From: Candidatus Hakubella thermalkaliphila
Lineage (GTDB): Bacteria > Actinomycetota > Humimicrobiia > Hakubellales > Hakubellaceae
Direction: 5' to 3'
NCBI RefSeq assembly: GCF_013281975.1
Contig: NZ_BLRZ01000001.1
Location: 1-55,032 of the forward strand
Length of the DNA stretch: 55,032 bases
Shown: positions 26,818 through 35,885 of the stretch, piece by piece
How the letters are laid out: each line of letters begins with the position of its first letter
How positions within the stretch are numbered: the stretch's first letter is position 1
Translations under genes and position numbers: made by a program
The notes under the pieces: generated by a model
Told to the model about the DNA's origin: nothing
Database searches by the model: none
Seen by the model: the letters and a program-made list of their open reading frames with translations, nothing else

Positions 26818-26960
26818 TATTCCCCCCTCTCTAGATTAAACTCTTTCTTCGAAGAACTCCAGAGCATGCTCCTCCTCCATTCTACTTCTTCCTCTCGTAG
26901 CCGGCCTATCAACTCCATGTTTTCCTTGGCATACGCTGGAAAGAACAAAAGAACCTGCAT
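26817..26960 (-). CDS. small 47-residue protein coupled to the cyclophilin-like gene
   Basis: ATG at 26960 to TAA sharing its last A with the next ATG. The product starts MQVLLFFPAYAKENMELIGR and ends in a charged helix (LREEEVEWRRSMLW, then KKEFNLERGE). The start codon lies 9 bases after the -10 box TGGTATAAT (26970-26978), so the mRNA has almost no leader. Promoter placement and stop/start overlap make it a plausible real gene. Family unknown. A non-coding 5' leader is the alternative. Confidence 0.5.
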   Translation of the reverse strand: MQVLLFFPAYAKENMELIGRLREEEVEWRRSMLWSSSKKEFNLERGE

Positions 26961-26969
26961 TTGGTTCAG

Positions 26970-26978
26970 ATTATACCA
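26970..26978 (-). promoter_or_regulatory. extended -10 promoter (TGGTATAAT) for the minus-strand pair
   Basis: TGGTATAAT on the minus strand, with TTGTCA 19 bases further up. Divergent to the plus-strand promoter at 27022-27030. Confidence 0.6.
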
Positions 26979-27021
26979 GACCTGGGCTATAGCATGACAA
27001 CAGTAATTTTAACCATCCCTG

Positions 27022-27030
27022 TGCTATAAT
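27022..27030 (+). promoter_or_regulatory. extended -10 promoter of the epimerase gene
   Basis: TGCTATAAT 39 bases ahead of the ATG at 27069. The ribosome site GAAGAGGTG lies about 8 bases before the ATG. Confidence 0.6.
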
Positions 27031-27068
27031 TCAGGGGACAAACCACCTGGAGAAGAGGTGCAACCCAA

Positions 27069-28064
27069 ATGAAAGTCCTGATAACCGGTGCTACCGGCTT
27101 TGTGGGCGGAGTCCTGGCCAGAGAGTTAACAAAAGATGGAAAGTATGAAATAAGAGCACTGGTCCGAAAGGAGAGTAACATAAGCACTATCCAGAGGCTG
27201 GATGGCCTGGAGGTAACCTTTGGAGATCTAAGAGACAAGGAATCCCTGAAAAAGGCTCTCAGGGGCTGTAGAGGACTCTATCAGGCAGCCGCCCACAATG
27301 CTCTTTGGGCTCGGGATAGCCGGATATTTTACGATGTCAATGTCCGGGGTACCCAAAACATACTGGATGCAGCTTTGGAAGAGGGTGTTGAAAAAGTCGT
27401 TTACACCAGCAGCATCAGAGCTCTAGGCATACCTCAGAAAGGGACTTTGGCCAATGAAGAGACCGAATTTAACTGCTGGCACATCAAAGACCATTATATG
27501 AAATCTAAATACGTGGCAGAGCAATTATGCCTGAAAATGGCAGAGAAAGGTCTTCCTGTTGTGATGGTCAACCCCACGGGTCCAGTTGGCCCAGGAGACA
27601 TAAGACCTACTCCCACCGGAAAATCCATCGTGGATTTCCTCAACGGCAAACTTCCTGGCTATCTTGATGGAGGCTTCAACCTTGTAGATGTAGAAGATGT
27701 GGCCAAGGGACATATTCTTGCTTTTCACAAAGGAAGGATAGGGGAAAGGTACATACTGGGAAATAAAAATATCTCCATGAAAGAGTTCTTTCTCTTATTA
27801 GAAAGAATATCCAAAGTATCAGCTCCGAAGGTGAGAATACCTTATCCTCTGGCTCTTGCTGCTGCTTCTCTCCTGGAACTCTCCAGCAAGATTACTAGAA
27901 AACCCCCTCCCCTTACCGTAGCCCGGGTTCAGATCATCAGCAAGTATATCTATTTTGACTGCTCTAAAGCGATAAGAGAACTGGGACTCCCCCAAACCTC
28001 TCTAGAGCTATCTCTGGAAAAAGCTGTCAGGTGGTTCAGGGAAAATGGATATGTCCACGTCTAA
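27069..28064 (+). CDS. NAD-dependent epimerase/dehydratase, HpnA/dihydroflavonol-reductase-like
   Basis: Extended short-chain dehydrogenase of 331 residues. Seen: MKVLITGATGFVGGVLARELTKDG (NAD loop), FGDLRDKESLKKAL, VNVRGTQNILDAALEEGVEKVVYTSS, the catalytic YMKSKYVAE (YxxxK) and VMVNPTGPVGPGD. This resembles hopanoid-associated sugar epimerases, but no hopanoid gene is in the window, so substrate is open. Monocistronic: own promoter upstream and a tRNA on the other strand downstream. Confidence 0.85.
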   Translation: MKVLITGATGFVGGVLARELTKDGKYEIRALVRKESNISTIQRLDGLEVTFGDLRDKESLKKALRGCRGLYQAAAHNALWARDSRIFYDVNVRGTQNILDAALEEGVEKVVYTSSIRALGIPQKGTLANEETEFNCWHIKDHYMKSKYVAEQLCLKMAEKGLPVVMVNPTGPVGPGDIRPTPTGKSIVDFLNGKLPGYLDGGFNLVDVEDVAKGHILAFHKGRIGERYILGNKNISMKEFFLLLERISKVSAPKVRIPYPLALAAASLLELSSKITRKPPPLTVARVQIISKYIYFDCSKAIRELGLPQTSLELSLEKAVRWFRENGYVHV

Positions 28065-28108
28065 TAGAAACTTCGTGCAATTTTCCCCGGAGGGACATTT
28101 GAGAGGTT

Positions 28109-28184
28109 TGGTGGAGATAGCCGGATTCGAACCGGCGACCTCCTGGGTGCGATCCAGGCGCTCTGCCAGCTGAGCTATATCCCC
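28109..28184 (-). tRNA. tRNA-Ala (anticodon CGC)
   Basis: Cloverleaf on the minus strand: acceptor GGGGATA/TATCTCC, D-loop AGCTCAGCTGGCAGAGC, anticodon stem CCTGG/CCAGG with loop ATCGCAC (anticodon CGC), T-arm GCCGGTTCGAATCCGGC, encoded CCA. An extended -10 box TGGTATAAT lies at 28220-28228. Confidence 0.95.
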
Positions 28185-28370
28185 ACCGGGGGTTACCCTA
28201 AGATTTTGAAAGCAATGAAATTATACCACACAGCACCTATCTGAAAAATTACCTCAAACTACCGGACGGGAGATACCACATGAAATATAAATCATTTGCA
28301 CTGTTTTTATGTTGCTAACCGTCTCTTTACTATACTCTGACTCTTCTGTACAATACAAAAAGACTCTCTA

Positions 28371-28525
28371 ATGAGAATAGCAGTGAAATTAAGCGACAAA
28401 ATCTTTGAAACAAGCAAAGCCTTGGGCGACGAGACCAGGTTCTCTATCTACTCTTACCTTAGCCAACGGTCCCAACCCATCTCAGTTTGCCAACTGGCAG
28501 AGGAGTTTTCTCAAATCTACAGTAG
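28371..28525 (+). pseudogene. truncated ArsR-like helix-turn-helix regulator
   Basis: The first about 48 residues look real: KALGDETRFSIYSYLSQRSQPISVCQLAEEF is the ArsR-type winged-helix start (LgdptRl.Il..L......v.eLae.f). After about 28515 the frame becomes the antisense of the converging oxidoreductase gene, so the 3' half of the regulator is lost. Confidence 0.55.
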
Positions 28526-30829
28526 CGGATGTTCGTGCATGGCCTTCAGGCGGCGCCAGCGCCGCTCCACCTCAGCTTCAAAAGCGGCCAGAATGTCGGC
28601 GTGCTCTGGTCTGGTCAGGTGTCTGGTTTTGCCCATCATCTTCAACCACTCGGCTGCTGGTATGCGCTTACCTCTTTCTTCGGGGTCATAATTAATGGTG
28701 GTGATACCCCGCTCTACTTCATAGATAGGGAAGAAGCAACAATCTACTGCAGCCTGGACAACTTCGGTCCCCAGCCGCTCCTCATAGCGCCAGGAAAGGG
28801 GACAGACACTCAATACCTTACCGTAAACGAACCCGCCATTTCTCACATACCACTGAGCTTTGGCTCCCTTTCTTACTAAATCTGTACCCATTCCTTCCAC
28901 ACTGGTAAAGACATAGGGAATATGGGTGGCAGCCATGATCTGAGCTGTATCCTTGTGCTGGAAGCTCTTGCCTACCTCGGCTGGACCCACGTGGCTGGTG
29001 GAAGTGGCGTGGCCGAGAGGAGTGGCATAACTAAGCTGGTTCCCGGTATTCATGTAGCCCTGGTTATCGTATTCCAGGATGATCATGGGGTGACCCCTGA
29101 GGGCCGTCCCAATGACTGGACCCATGCCAATATCCATACCCCCGTCTCCGCTAATCATAATAAAGGTTAGCTCTTCTTCTATAGGGAGCTCTCCTCGACG
29201 TCTGCGCTCCCGATACATCTCCACCAGACCGGAGAGGGTGGCAGCCCCATTCTGAAAGAGGTTATGTATGTAGGTTACCCGATGGGCACTGTAGGGATAG
29301 GCGGTAGTAACTACCATCCCACAACCAGTCTGAAAAGGCAACACTACAGGGCCTTCAATACCTTTCAAGAACTGGTTCAGCGTGGGAAAGATACCACAGC
29401 CAGGACAGGCTCCATGACCGGGTGCAATGCGTTTGGGCATGGCTGTCAACTGGCGGGGAGTGCCCACCCTCACTTTTGGCCTGCCCGTAGCCTCATCCAC
29501 CTCCACTTTGGTCAAACCAAGAGTGGAGTTCTCCCGGGAAATAGGGGGTTGGAGTGGTTCCAGCTTCGGGTCTGGATGGCCTGGATTAGCACCATGATAA
29601 TCAAAAGGAATTTCCACCTGCCCGGTTTGGGCAGCCTGCAGGGCCTGGCGAAGAAGTTCCTCAGCATCCTCAGTATAGAAGTCCTTTCCGCCCAGCCCAT
29701 AAACCCGGGCCAGACATAGGGTTCGACTTTGAGGATCGTCTTTGAGAGCTGCTTTCACTTCTAAGGCCATGTTGCCGCCATGGGCACCGTAGGAGTCGGC
29801 CCGATCGGCGATAAGCACTGCTTTGACTCTTTCCAGAGCTTTTCGGATCTCCTCGGCCGGAAAAGGTCTTATCACATTGGGGCTGATGATCCCCACTTTA
29901 TAGCCTTCGGCTCGAAGCTTATCTACAGCGTCTTTGGCCGTCTCGGCTGCAGAGTTCAGGATGAAGAGGGCCACCTCCGCATCCTCCATGCAGTACTGCT
30001 CCACCAGAGGATAATATCGTCCACTCAAATCTCCGTACTCCTGGAATATCTGAGGGAGCACCCGTTCAGCAGCATCCATGGCCTGCTTAAGCTGGTATTT
30101 ATTGTTAATAAGGTCAGGATCATTCATGTAGGGCCCGATAGTGACGGGCTTGTGGGGATCCAGGGCATGAATGGGTGTCCAGTAGAGTCCGACGAATTCC
30201 TGGACTACTCGGGCCTCCTGGAAGTAACGGACCCGTCTTTTCTGGTGGCTGGTAAAGAAACCATCACTGGCCACTATGACCGGCAGACGCACCTCCGGAT
30301 GCTCGCCCAGGCGAACCGCAATGATGTTCATATCATAGACGACCTGAGGATCCCGGGCTAAAAGGATGATCCATCCCGTATTCAGGGCCATCATAATATC
30401 GGAATGGTCCCCCCTGATGTCCAGTGGTCCACTCACTGAGCGAGTAACCACATTAAGAACCATGGGAAAGCGCGTTCCTGACTGTACTGGCAACTGTTCC
30501 ATGGCATAAAGAAGGCCTTGAGCGCTGGTGGCATTGAGTACTCTTCCTCCTCCCAGAGTGGCCCCATAGCAGATGCCTGCCGCTCCGTGCTCACCGTCAG
30601 CGGGAACCATTCTGATCTGGTGCTCGCCGTCCGCATACATCTCATCCACCTCTTCGGCAATCTCGGTAGAAGGGGTGATGGGAAAATATCCCATGAGATG
30701 GTAGTTGATCTGCCTGGCCGCAATAGCTGCCATCTCGTTACCCTTTTTGAAATCTACCTTCTGGACTAACTCTATTGCTCGTTCTTCTTCCTGCTCTTCC
30801 ATTGTGGGGATCGTTGTCTGTGCTCGCAT
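28517..30829 (-). CDS. 2-oxoacid:ferredoxin oxidoreductase, fused alpha-beta subunits
   Basis: Oxidises a 2-oxoacid (probably pyruvate) with CoA to acyl-CoA, CO2 and reduced ferredoxin, or runs in reverse. Residues about 20-430 are the alpha part (GNEMAAIAARQINYHLMGYFPITPSTEIAEEV, then GEHGAAGICYGATLGGGRVLNATSAQGL). Residues about 460-770 are the beta part with TPP binding (GHGACPGCGIFPTLNQF, ISGDGGMDIGMGPVIG, LEYDNQGYMNTGNQ). Start ATG 30829 follows GGTGGAG. The usual four-subunit enzyme is here two polypeptides. The companion gamma-delta gene is upstream at 31103-32188. Confidence 0.92.
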   Translation of the reverse strand: MRAQTTIPTMEEQEEERAIELVQKVDFKKGNEMAAIAARQINYHLMGYFPITPSTEIAEEVDEMYADGEHQIRMVPADGEHGAAGICYGATLGGGRVLNATSAQGLLYAMEQLPVQSGTRFPMVLNVVTRSVSGPLDIRGDHSDIMMALNTGWIILLARDPQVVYDMNIIAVRLGEHPEVRLPVIVASDGFFTSHQKRRVRYFQEARVVQEFVGLYWTPIHALDPHKPVTIGPYMNDPDLINNKYQLKQAMDAAERVLPQIFQEYGDLSGRYYPLVEQYCMEDAEVALFILNSAAETAKDAVDKLRAEGYKVGIISPNVIRPFPAEEIRKALERVKAVLIADRADSYGAHGGNMALEVKAALKDDPQSRTLCLARVYGLGGKDFYTEDAEELLRQALQAAQTGQVEIPFDYHGANPGHPDPKLEPLQPPISRENSTLGLTKVEVDEATGRPKVRVGTPRQLTAMPKRIAPGHGACPGCGIFPTLNQFLKGIEGPVVLPFQTGCGMVVTTAYPYSAHRVTYIHNLFQNGAATLSGLVEMYRERRRRGELPIEEELTFIMISGDGGMDIGMGPVIGTALRGHPMIILEYDNQGYMNTGNQLSYATPLGHATSTSHVGPAEVGKSFQHKDTAQIMAATHIPYVFTSVEGMGTDLVRKGAKAQWYVRNGGFVYGKVLSVCPLSWRYEERLGTEVVQAAVDCCFFPIYEVERGITTINYDPEERGKRIPAAEWLKMMGKTRHLTRPEHADILAAFEAEVERRWRRLKAMHEHPLL

Positions 30830-30983
30830 GCTATTCTCCACCTACTCTCTTAATAGAAAACTTCCAGATTGTTTGTCTTCTCGTGAGATGGACACAAATT
30901 TACTTTCCTTATTATTGTTATCAAATTGTTACTGTTTAGGGGCACATCACCCGCGGAGGATGGGAAATGTTTTATTAAATGTT

Positions 30984-31025
30984 ATTGTTACTCCGGTGTT
31001 GTTACTCTCGTATTGTTACTCTGGG
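30984..31025 (-). repeat. three 14-bp direct repeats upstream of the alpha-beta gene
   Basis: Plus-strand units ATTGTTACTCCGGT, GTTGTTACTCTCGT and ATTGTTACTCTGGG in exact 14-bp register. Two further TTGTTA cores lie at 30915 and 30926. They sit in the 270-bp gap between the two oxidoreductase genes and look like an iterated protein binding site on one DNA face, or a leader feature of the alpha-beta message. Confidence 0.55.
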
Positions 31026-31102
31026 ACCCATGATGTCGCCCTTTGATTAAAAAAGTTTTTTCTATGTAGTAGAGAACCTTCCCAACTCGACTGTCTACAC
31101 CA

Positions 31103-32188
31103 TCAACTTATCTTATCCCAATACCCCGGGCTCTCCGGCTCACCGTAAAGATGGAACTTAGATCTCTCCATGGCCACCAGGGCCTCTGGTGGGCCCACAA
31201 GCTCTATGCTGGTTCTTCGCACCAGCTCTGGTTCCTCCCGCTCCATAGTAAGAGCCTCCACCGGGCAAATCTCCACGCACTTGAGACATCCTTTACAATG
31301 TTGGTAATCAATACCCTGGAGAACCATAGCTGGCCGACCTCTTTTGTCTACCCCTTCCTCCCACACAAAACAATAGTCGGGGCAGGTCATCTCACATTTG
31401 CCGCAATCAATACACTCATCCCGATGAAAAAGAGGGACAAAGCCTTGACGGGAGGGACTCAAGTCTTTAAGAATGGTGTTTCCCGGATTGATGATTGTGC
31501 CCCCCAGAGGAACGTTAGCATAGCCCAGAGCAGGGACAAAGCGGGTAAAAGGAATCCAATCGTATTTTCCATCAGGGGCAAAATCTTCCAACACCAGCTC
31601 ATGATAACCACGGTCAAAAGTTCTGAGATTGGGTTCTACCAGACTCGGATACCTCTGACTGAGAGCGTCAGCAATAGTTTTACGTACAACTTCACGGTCA
31701 ATAAACCCGGCGGCCTGGGTGATAGCTCCCAGCATGGCCGTATTAAGACGCGTCTTCTCCTGAACAGCAATACCCAGAGCATCAACAACCCCTATTCTTC
31801 CCGATGGCAACTGCAAAATATCCCGCATCTCAGCCGGAGTTCGGGTAGTATTCACAACCACAGTGCTCTCCGAAGTCAGCCCTTCAGTAGTCCCGTCCAA
31901 CCCAGTCAGAGCCTCATGGAAGATGGCCAAAAGATGGGGTCTTTCTACTGGACTGCTGGTACGTACCTCCCGATCAGCCGCGCACAGACGCACAAAAGAC
32001 TTTATGGGAGATCCCTTTTTCTCCGAGCCATAGGAGGAGAAACTGGCCCCATTTAGACCCTGGCCCAGTACCATAGCCTCCGCCAGAATCTGGCCAGCCA
32101 GGTTGGCACCCAGTCCTCCGATGGATTCAAAGCGCATTTCATAGAAACCCAGCTCATTGGTATAAGGCAACTTTGCGGATTCAACCAT
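31103..32188 (-). CDS. 2-oxoacid:ferredoxin oxidoreductase, fused gamma-delta subunits
   Basis: Residues about 10-190 are the gamma domain (RFESIGGLGANLAGQILAEAMV, SYGSEKKGSPIKSFVRL) and the C-terminal part is a two-[4Fe-4S] ferredoxin (CIDCGKCEMTCPDYCFVW and HCKGCLKCVEICPVEAL), the delta subunit that passes electrons out. ATG at 32188 with AGGAGG ten bases ahead is chosen over the longer frame. Transcribed in the direction of the alpha-beta gene, with a 270-bp gap holding direct repeats. Confidence 0.9.
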   Translation of the reverse strand: MVESAKLPYTNELGFYEMRFESIGGLGANLAGQILAEAMVLGQGLNGASFSSYGSEKKGSPIKSFVRLCAADREVRTSSPVERPHLLAIFHEALTGLDGTTEGLTSESTVVVNTTRTPAEMRDILQLPSGRIGVVDALGIAVQEKTRLNTAMLGAITQAAGFIDREVVRKTIADALSQRYPSLVEPNLRTFDRGYHELVLEDFAPDGKYDWIPFTRFVPALGYANVPLGGTIINPGNTILKDLSPSRQGFVPLFHRDECIDCGKCEMTCPDYCFVWEEGVDKRGRPAMVLQGIDYQHCKGCLKCVEICPVEALTMEREEPELVRRTSIELVGPPEALVAMERSKFHLYGEPESPGYWDKIS

Positions 32189-32223
32189 ATGCCACCTACC
32201 TCCTATTCGGTAGCCTGCTAAAC

Positions 32224-32553
32224 TTATCCATGTTCCTGATAGTACGCTACCTTCCGCTGTACGGTCAAGGAGGGGCATGTCTCTGTATCTGAGGCTGTCT
32301 TCAGGAGCAGCTCAACTTCTGCAGCCTTCTCCTGAGCAAACTCAAGACTCAGCCGCGCCTTGTCTACAGGATTTGAGGCCAAAAAAAGCCGAATCTCTTC
32401 AATCAAAACATTCAGAAAGTAGAGGATGCTTTGGGGTGTGATTCCCGGCTCTGGCAGTGCCTCCTGGACCGAATCCTGTGCGAAAGCCTGCACCGGAATT
32501 GACCACAGCAAGAGGAAGGCTATGGTCAAGTAAACTAAAATTTTGCTTTTCAT
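32224..32553 (-). CDS. DUF5667-like secreted protein
   Basis: 109 residues with a signal peptide (MKSKILVYLTIAFLLLWSIPVQAFAQ) and PEPGITPQSILYFLNVLIEEIRLFLASNPVDKARLSLEFAQEKAAEVELLL, the pattern of DUF5667 (PGSxLYxLkrxxExixl...kaxlxlefAexRlxE). Shorter than many members. It lies just upstream of the gamma-delta gene on the same strand but is unrelated in role. Confidence 0.65.
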   Translation of the reverse strand: MKSKILVYLTIAFLLLWSIPVQAFAQDSVQEALPEPGITPQSILYFLNVLIEEIRLFLASNPVDKARLSLEFAQEKAAEVELLLKTASDTETCPSLTVQRKVAYYQEHG

Positions 32554-32777
32554 ATTCTCTCCTTTCTCTTCCCCTAAAGTATGGTTTGCCGAATAGGTCT
32601 TTCTATAATGAATAACGTTGAGTGAGGCAAAAATGCACGCAGGACTCTGAGAATTTTATGGATTTACAAACCCGAAAGGCAAAGGAGGACTACTTCAGAG
32701 GTCTCAAACATTGGAATGTTAGCCTGACTAGAGGACAATATTCGACGTGCTGACAATCGACCTGGATTATTGATATA

Positions 32778-32797
32778 TTACTCAATATATTGAGTAA
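32778..32797. promoter_or_regulatory. 20-bp perfect palindrome ahead of the ATPase gene
   Basis: TTACTCAATATATTGAGTAA, perfect dyad, centre 31 bases before the ATG at 32819. Good candidate operator. The rest of 32554-32777 shows nothing I can support. Confidence 0.55.
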
Positions 32798-32818
32798 AAT
32801 TTTTAAAAGGTCATTAAC

Positions 32819-33772
32819 ATGGCTAAATTGTACGATCGAGATATAAATCGAAGACTGATTGAAAGGATCCTTGAATCACGTCGGTTCATTCAAGTTCTTT
32901 ACGGGCCCCGCCAAGTTGGTAAGACCACTGCGATCAAGCAGGTTCTCAAAGAAATAGATTTGCCTTCTCATTATGCATCCGCCCATCAGCCAACTTTGAG
33001 GAACGAAGTCTGGTTGGAAGAGCAATGGGAGATTGGTCGCTTGAAGGCCAAGGAAAATAAAGCCGCAGTTTTGGTTTTTGACGAAATCCAAAAGGTTTCA
33101 GACTGGTCCGAGGTAGTAAAACGACTGTGGGACGAGGACACTTTTAATAATCTTCCCTTGAGGGTTATTTTGTTGGGTTCCTCGCAGCTTCTCATACAAA
33201 AGGGCCTTACCGAAAGTTTGGCGGGGGGATTTGAGCTTATCAGGGCCGGCCACTGGTCTTTTTCAGAGTACCAAGATTATTTTGGATGGGATCTGGATAC
33301 TTATATCTTTTATGGCGGGTATCCTGGAGCTGCTCCATTGATTAGGGAGCCAGAACGCTGGGTGCGCTACATTCAGGATTCTCTCATTGAAACAACAATA
33401 TCTCGGGATATTTTATTAATGACCCGAGTTGACAAACCGGCTCTTCTTCGCAGGCTTTTTTATCTGGGATGCGAATATTCCGGACAAGTTCTTTCCTATC
33501 AGAAAATGTTGGGGCAATTGCAAGAAGCGGGGAGTACAACCACGCTTGCTCACTATTTGGAGTTGTTGAGTGGAGCTGGCTTTGTTACAGGCCTTGGTAA
33601 ATTTTCAGGACAGGCTGTGCGTCGGCGTGGCTCCAGTCCTAAGTTGCAAGTATTCAAAGATTTCAATCACTTTGGCTTCGTCATCTACATCGAAAAGAAT
33701 CCGGTCGTCCCCTACCATTTCCAATCCTCACCATCTGGCCAGTCTGCGCCGACTTGTAGATGGCATCAATAA
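32819..33772 (+). pseudogene. AAA-family ATPase (DUF4143-associated), 3' truncated
   Basis: An ATPase of the kind found near toxin-antitoxin and accessory genes. Seen: FIQVLYGPRQVGKTTAIKQVLKEI (Walker A), AVLVFDEIQKVSDWSEVVKRLWD (Walker B), LRVILLGSSQLLIQKGLTESLAGGFELI (sensor), and RGSSPKLQV near 33650. From about 33660 the frame is antisense to the neighbouring dehydrogenase, so roughly the last 100 residues are missing. Start ATG follows a 20-bp palindrome. Confidence 0.75.
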
Positions 33773-34847
33773 TCCTCATCACTTCTATCGCTTGCTCCGC
33801 GGGAGTAGTGGGCTCCCGCCCCTGGATAATGCAGTCAATGAAGTGCTTTACTTCAGCATCATAGGAGTTAACGTCCTCCAGCACAGGAGTGATATTTACA
33901 GGAATGCCTTGCATATTTTTGTAAATTTCCATGGATGCTGGCTTGGAAATCATCTTGCAGAACTCAACAGGTCCGATCCTGGCTCCTCCCTGAGTGCCGA
34001 AAATCTCCCCGTACATAATTTCGTCTCGGCAATGAAGGGTCCAGCTTGTTTCCAGAAAGAGGGTCTGTCCCCTCTCAAACTTCACCAAGGCTACAGCCAG
34101 ATCCTCTACCCCCCATGCCTTGGGCATCTCTCTGTCAGAGACATTTCTGCTGGAGTCCAGATTGTTGGCCAGGGGCTTATTTTCATTGTCCAAAATGTCG
34201 GAGTCCGAAATATAAGAGGCGGGATGAGCCATGTTGGTGGAGCCAATAACACTCATGGGCTTGGGATTACCCATCAACCACCAGGCCAGATCCAGAAGGT
34301 GAACTCCCAGATCAATAAGAGGACCTCCTCCCGCTTTCTCTTTTTCAGAAAACCAGCCCCCTGGAACTCCCTGTCTCCTCAACCATCCCATCTTGGCATA
34401 GTAGATATCTCCCAGCTCCTGGTTCTCTATAAGTTTTTTGAGCACCTGGCTGTAGGATTGGAAGCGCTCATTGAGGGCTACCATCAATATCTTTTTGGCC
34501 CTTCGGGCCAGCTCCACCATCTCCAGGGCCTCCAGGGCGTTCATGGCCAGAGGTTTCTCGCATAGCACATGAAGCTCTGCTTCCAGAGCCATTTTTGTAG
34601 CCGGAAGGTGAAGATAGGTGGGAAGACAGATAATGACTGCGTCCATCTCCACTTTTTCAAACATATCCTGGTAATCTTGGAAGAAATAGGGTATGTTGTT
34701 CTCCCGGGCCACCCTTTCTGCTTTGTTGGAATCAAGATCACACAGAGCTATAGGTTCAGCCCTCTCTACTTTTTTGACGGCAGGAAGGTGAGCCCCTTGG
34801 GCAATACCACCTGCACCTACTATTCCAACACGTAGTTTATCGGCCAT
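33681..34847 (-). CDS. Gfo/Idh/MocA-family oxidoreductase
   Basis: 388-residue NAD(P)-dependent sugar or inositol dehydrogenase. Seen: RVGIVGAGGIAQGAHLPAVKKV (Rossmann), HVLCEKPLAMNALEALEMV with the EKP motif, and GGGPLIDLGVHLLDLAWWLMGNP carrying the histidine. It forms, with the isomerase (34929-35831) and the second dehydrogenase (35886-37043), a three-gene carbohydrate catabolism unit. The 3' end cuts into the ATPase gene. Confidence 0.88.
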   Translation of the reverse strand: MADKLRVGIVGAGGIAQGAHLPAVKKVERAEPIALCDLDSNKAERVARENNIPYFFQDYQDMFEKVEMDAVIICLPTYLHLPATKMALEAELHVLCEKPLAMNALEALEMVELARRAKKILMVALNERFQSYSQVLKKLIENQELGDIYYAKMGWLRRQGVPGGWFSEKEKAGGGPLIDLGVHLLDLAWWLMGNPKPMSVIGSTNMAHPASYISDSDILDNENKPLANNLDSSRNVSDREMPKAWGVEDLAVALVKFERGQTLFLETSWTLHCRDEIMYGEIFGTQGGARIGPVEFCKMISKPASMEIYKNMQGIPVNITPVLEDVNSYDAEVKHFIDCIIQGREPTTPAEQAIEVMRIIDAIYKSAQTGQMVRIGNGRGRPDSFRCR

Positions 34848-34928
34848 TCTGCCAGAGTCCTTTCTAAGCCAGAATTTGATTCTTAGCCAAAAATAGGAGT
34901 AATTGGCACCAAACTGATTTTGCCCATT

Positions 34929-35831
34929 CTAATCAAGAAGTAACCCGCGCAGGTATTTCTGCCCCATGACCAGGCCAGTTTTCACTTTTTCCTCGGTTCC
35001 CCACCAGGTGGGATCCTCATGTTCGATGCTGATGGTCCCGTTGAAACCTATTTCGTAGAGCATATCGACAAATTTCTTCCAGTTGACCTCACCAGAGCCC
35101 GACATTCTGTAGCGCCACCATCCCTCACCGTGGATTCCTGCCTGCTTGAGAACATCCTCAAAAACCTCGGCATCCTTGGCATGGACGTGAAAAATCCGGT
35201 CGGCAAACTCTTTTAGGGGCCTAAGGTAATCAATGCCCAGGAATATAAAGTGGGACGGATCGTAATTTAGCCCGAAATTCTGGCTGGGTATAATCTCGAA
35301 CATTTTTTTCCACACCACAGGAGAGAAAGCGACGTTATAACCAGTGGCCCAGAAATCAAACATGGGGCAGTTCTCGATCATGAGTTTTACTTTTCTTCTT
35401 TCAGCATAATCGACTATTTCCGGAAATACTTTCTCAAATTCTGCCAGATTTTGTTGGATTGACTTGTACTTGTCACCTCCTATGAAAGTACCTACAAGGT
35501 CAACCCCCAGCATGCTGGCAGCATCGATGACCTTTCGGAGATGGTTATGGTACTTTTTCCGGTTGCCCAGGTCTGGGTCCAGGTTATTTGGATAATAGGC
35601 CAGGGCTGATATCTCAAGAGCATGCTTCTGAAACAGTGCTCTGATTGCCTCTGCCCTAGTGGAGTCAAAGTCCTCCATCTTGATGTGATGTACGCCACCG
35701 AATGCCCTGTCTGCTGGCTCGTCTGGCCAGCAGGCTACCTCAAGCCTATCGAAACCATTTTCGCTGGCCCAGGGCACCAATTCCTCTAGTTTGATTTCCG
35801 GCATGCAAGCGGTCATGAATCCTATCTTCAT
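34929..35831 (-). CDS. sugar phosphate isomerase/epimerase family TIM-barrel protein
   Basis: 300 residues of the xylose-isomerase-like AP-endonuclease-2 family. Seen: MKIGFMTACMPEIKLEELVPWASENGFDRLEVACWP, FIGGDKY, VKLMIENCPMFDFW, NYDPSHFIFLGIDYLRPLKEFADRIFHVHAKDAE and ISIEHEDPTWWGTEE, which carry the metal-binding Glu, Asp and His. Flanked on both sides by Gfo/Idh/MocA genes. Substrate unknown, probably a keto-sugar or inosose. Confidence 0.88.
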   Translation of the reverse strand: MKIGFMTACMPEIKLEELVPWASENGFDRLEVACWPDEPADRAFGGVHHIKMEDFDSTRAEAIRALFQKHALEISALAYYPNNLDPDLGNRKKYHNHLRKVIDAASMLGVDLVGTFIGGDKYKSIQQNLAEFEKVFPEIVDYAERRKVKLMIENCPMFDFWATGYNVAFSPVVWKKMFEIIPSQNFGLNYDPSHFIFLGIDYLRPLKEFADRIFHVHAKDAEVFEDVLKQAGIHGEGWWRYRMSGSGEVNWKKFVDMLYEIGFNGTISIEHEDPTWWGTEEKVKTGLVMGQKYLRGLLLD

Positions 35832-35885
35832 GCGCTCCTCCTGTTCAGTTAAGAAGTTCTATCCGAAACCAGACCATTTGAATAT

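Noticed and set aside
28529-30769. Several plus-strand open frames of 80-190 codons opposite the alpha-beta oxidoreductase
   Set aside because: They are antisense shadows of a clearly coding gene, with no family motifs or ribosome sites.
31151-32056. A 301-codon plus-strand frame
   Set aside because: Exact antisense of the gamma-delta gene; no recognisable domain and low-complexity composition.
33570-34565. A 331-codon plus-strand frame
   Set aside because: Antisense to the Gfo/Idh/MocA gene; no family signature.
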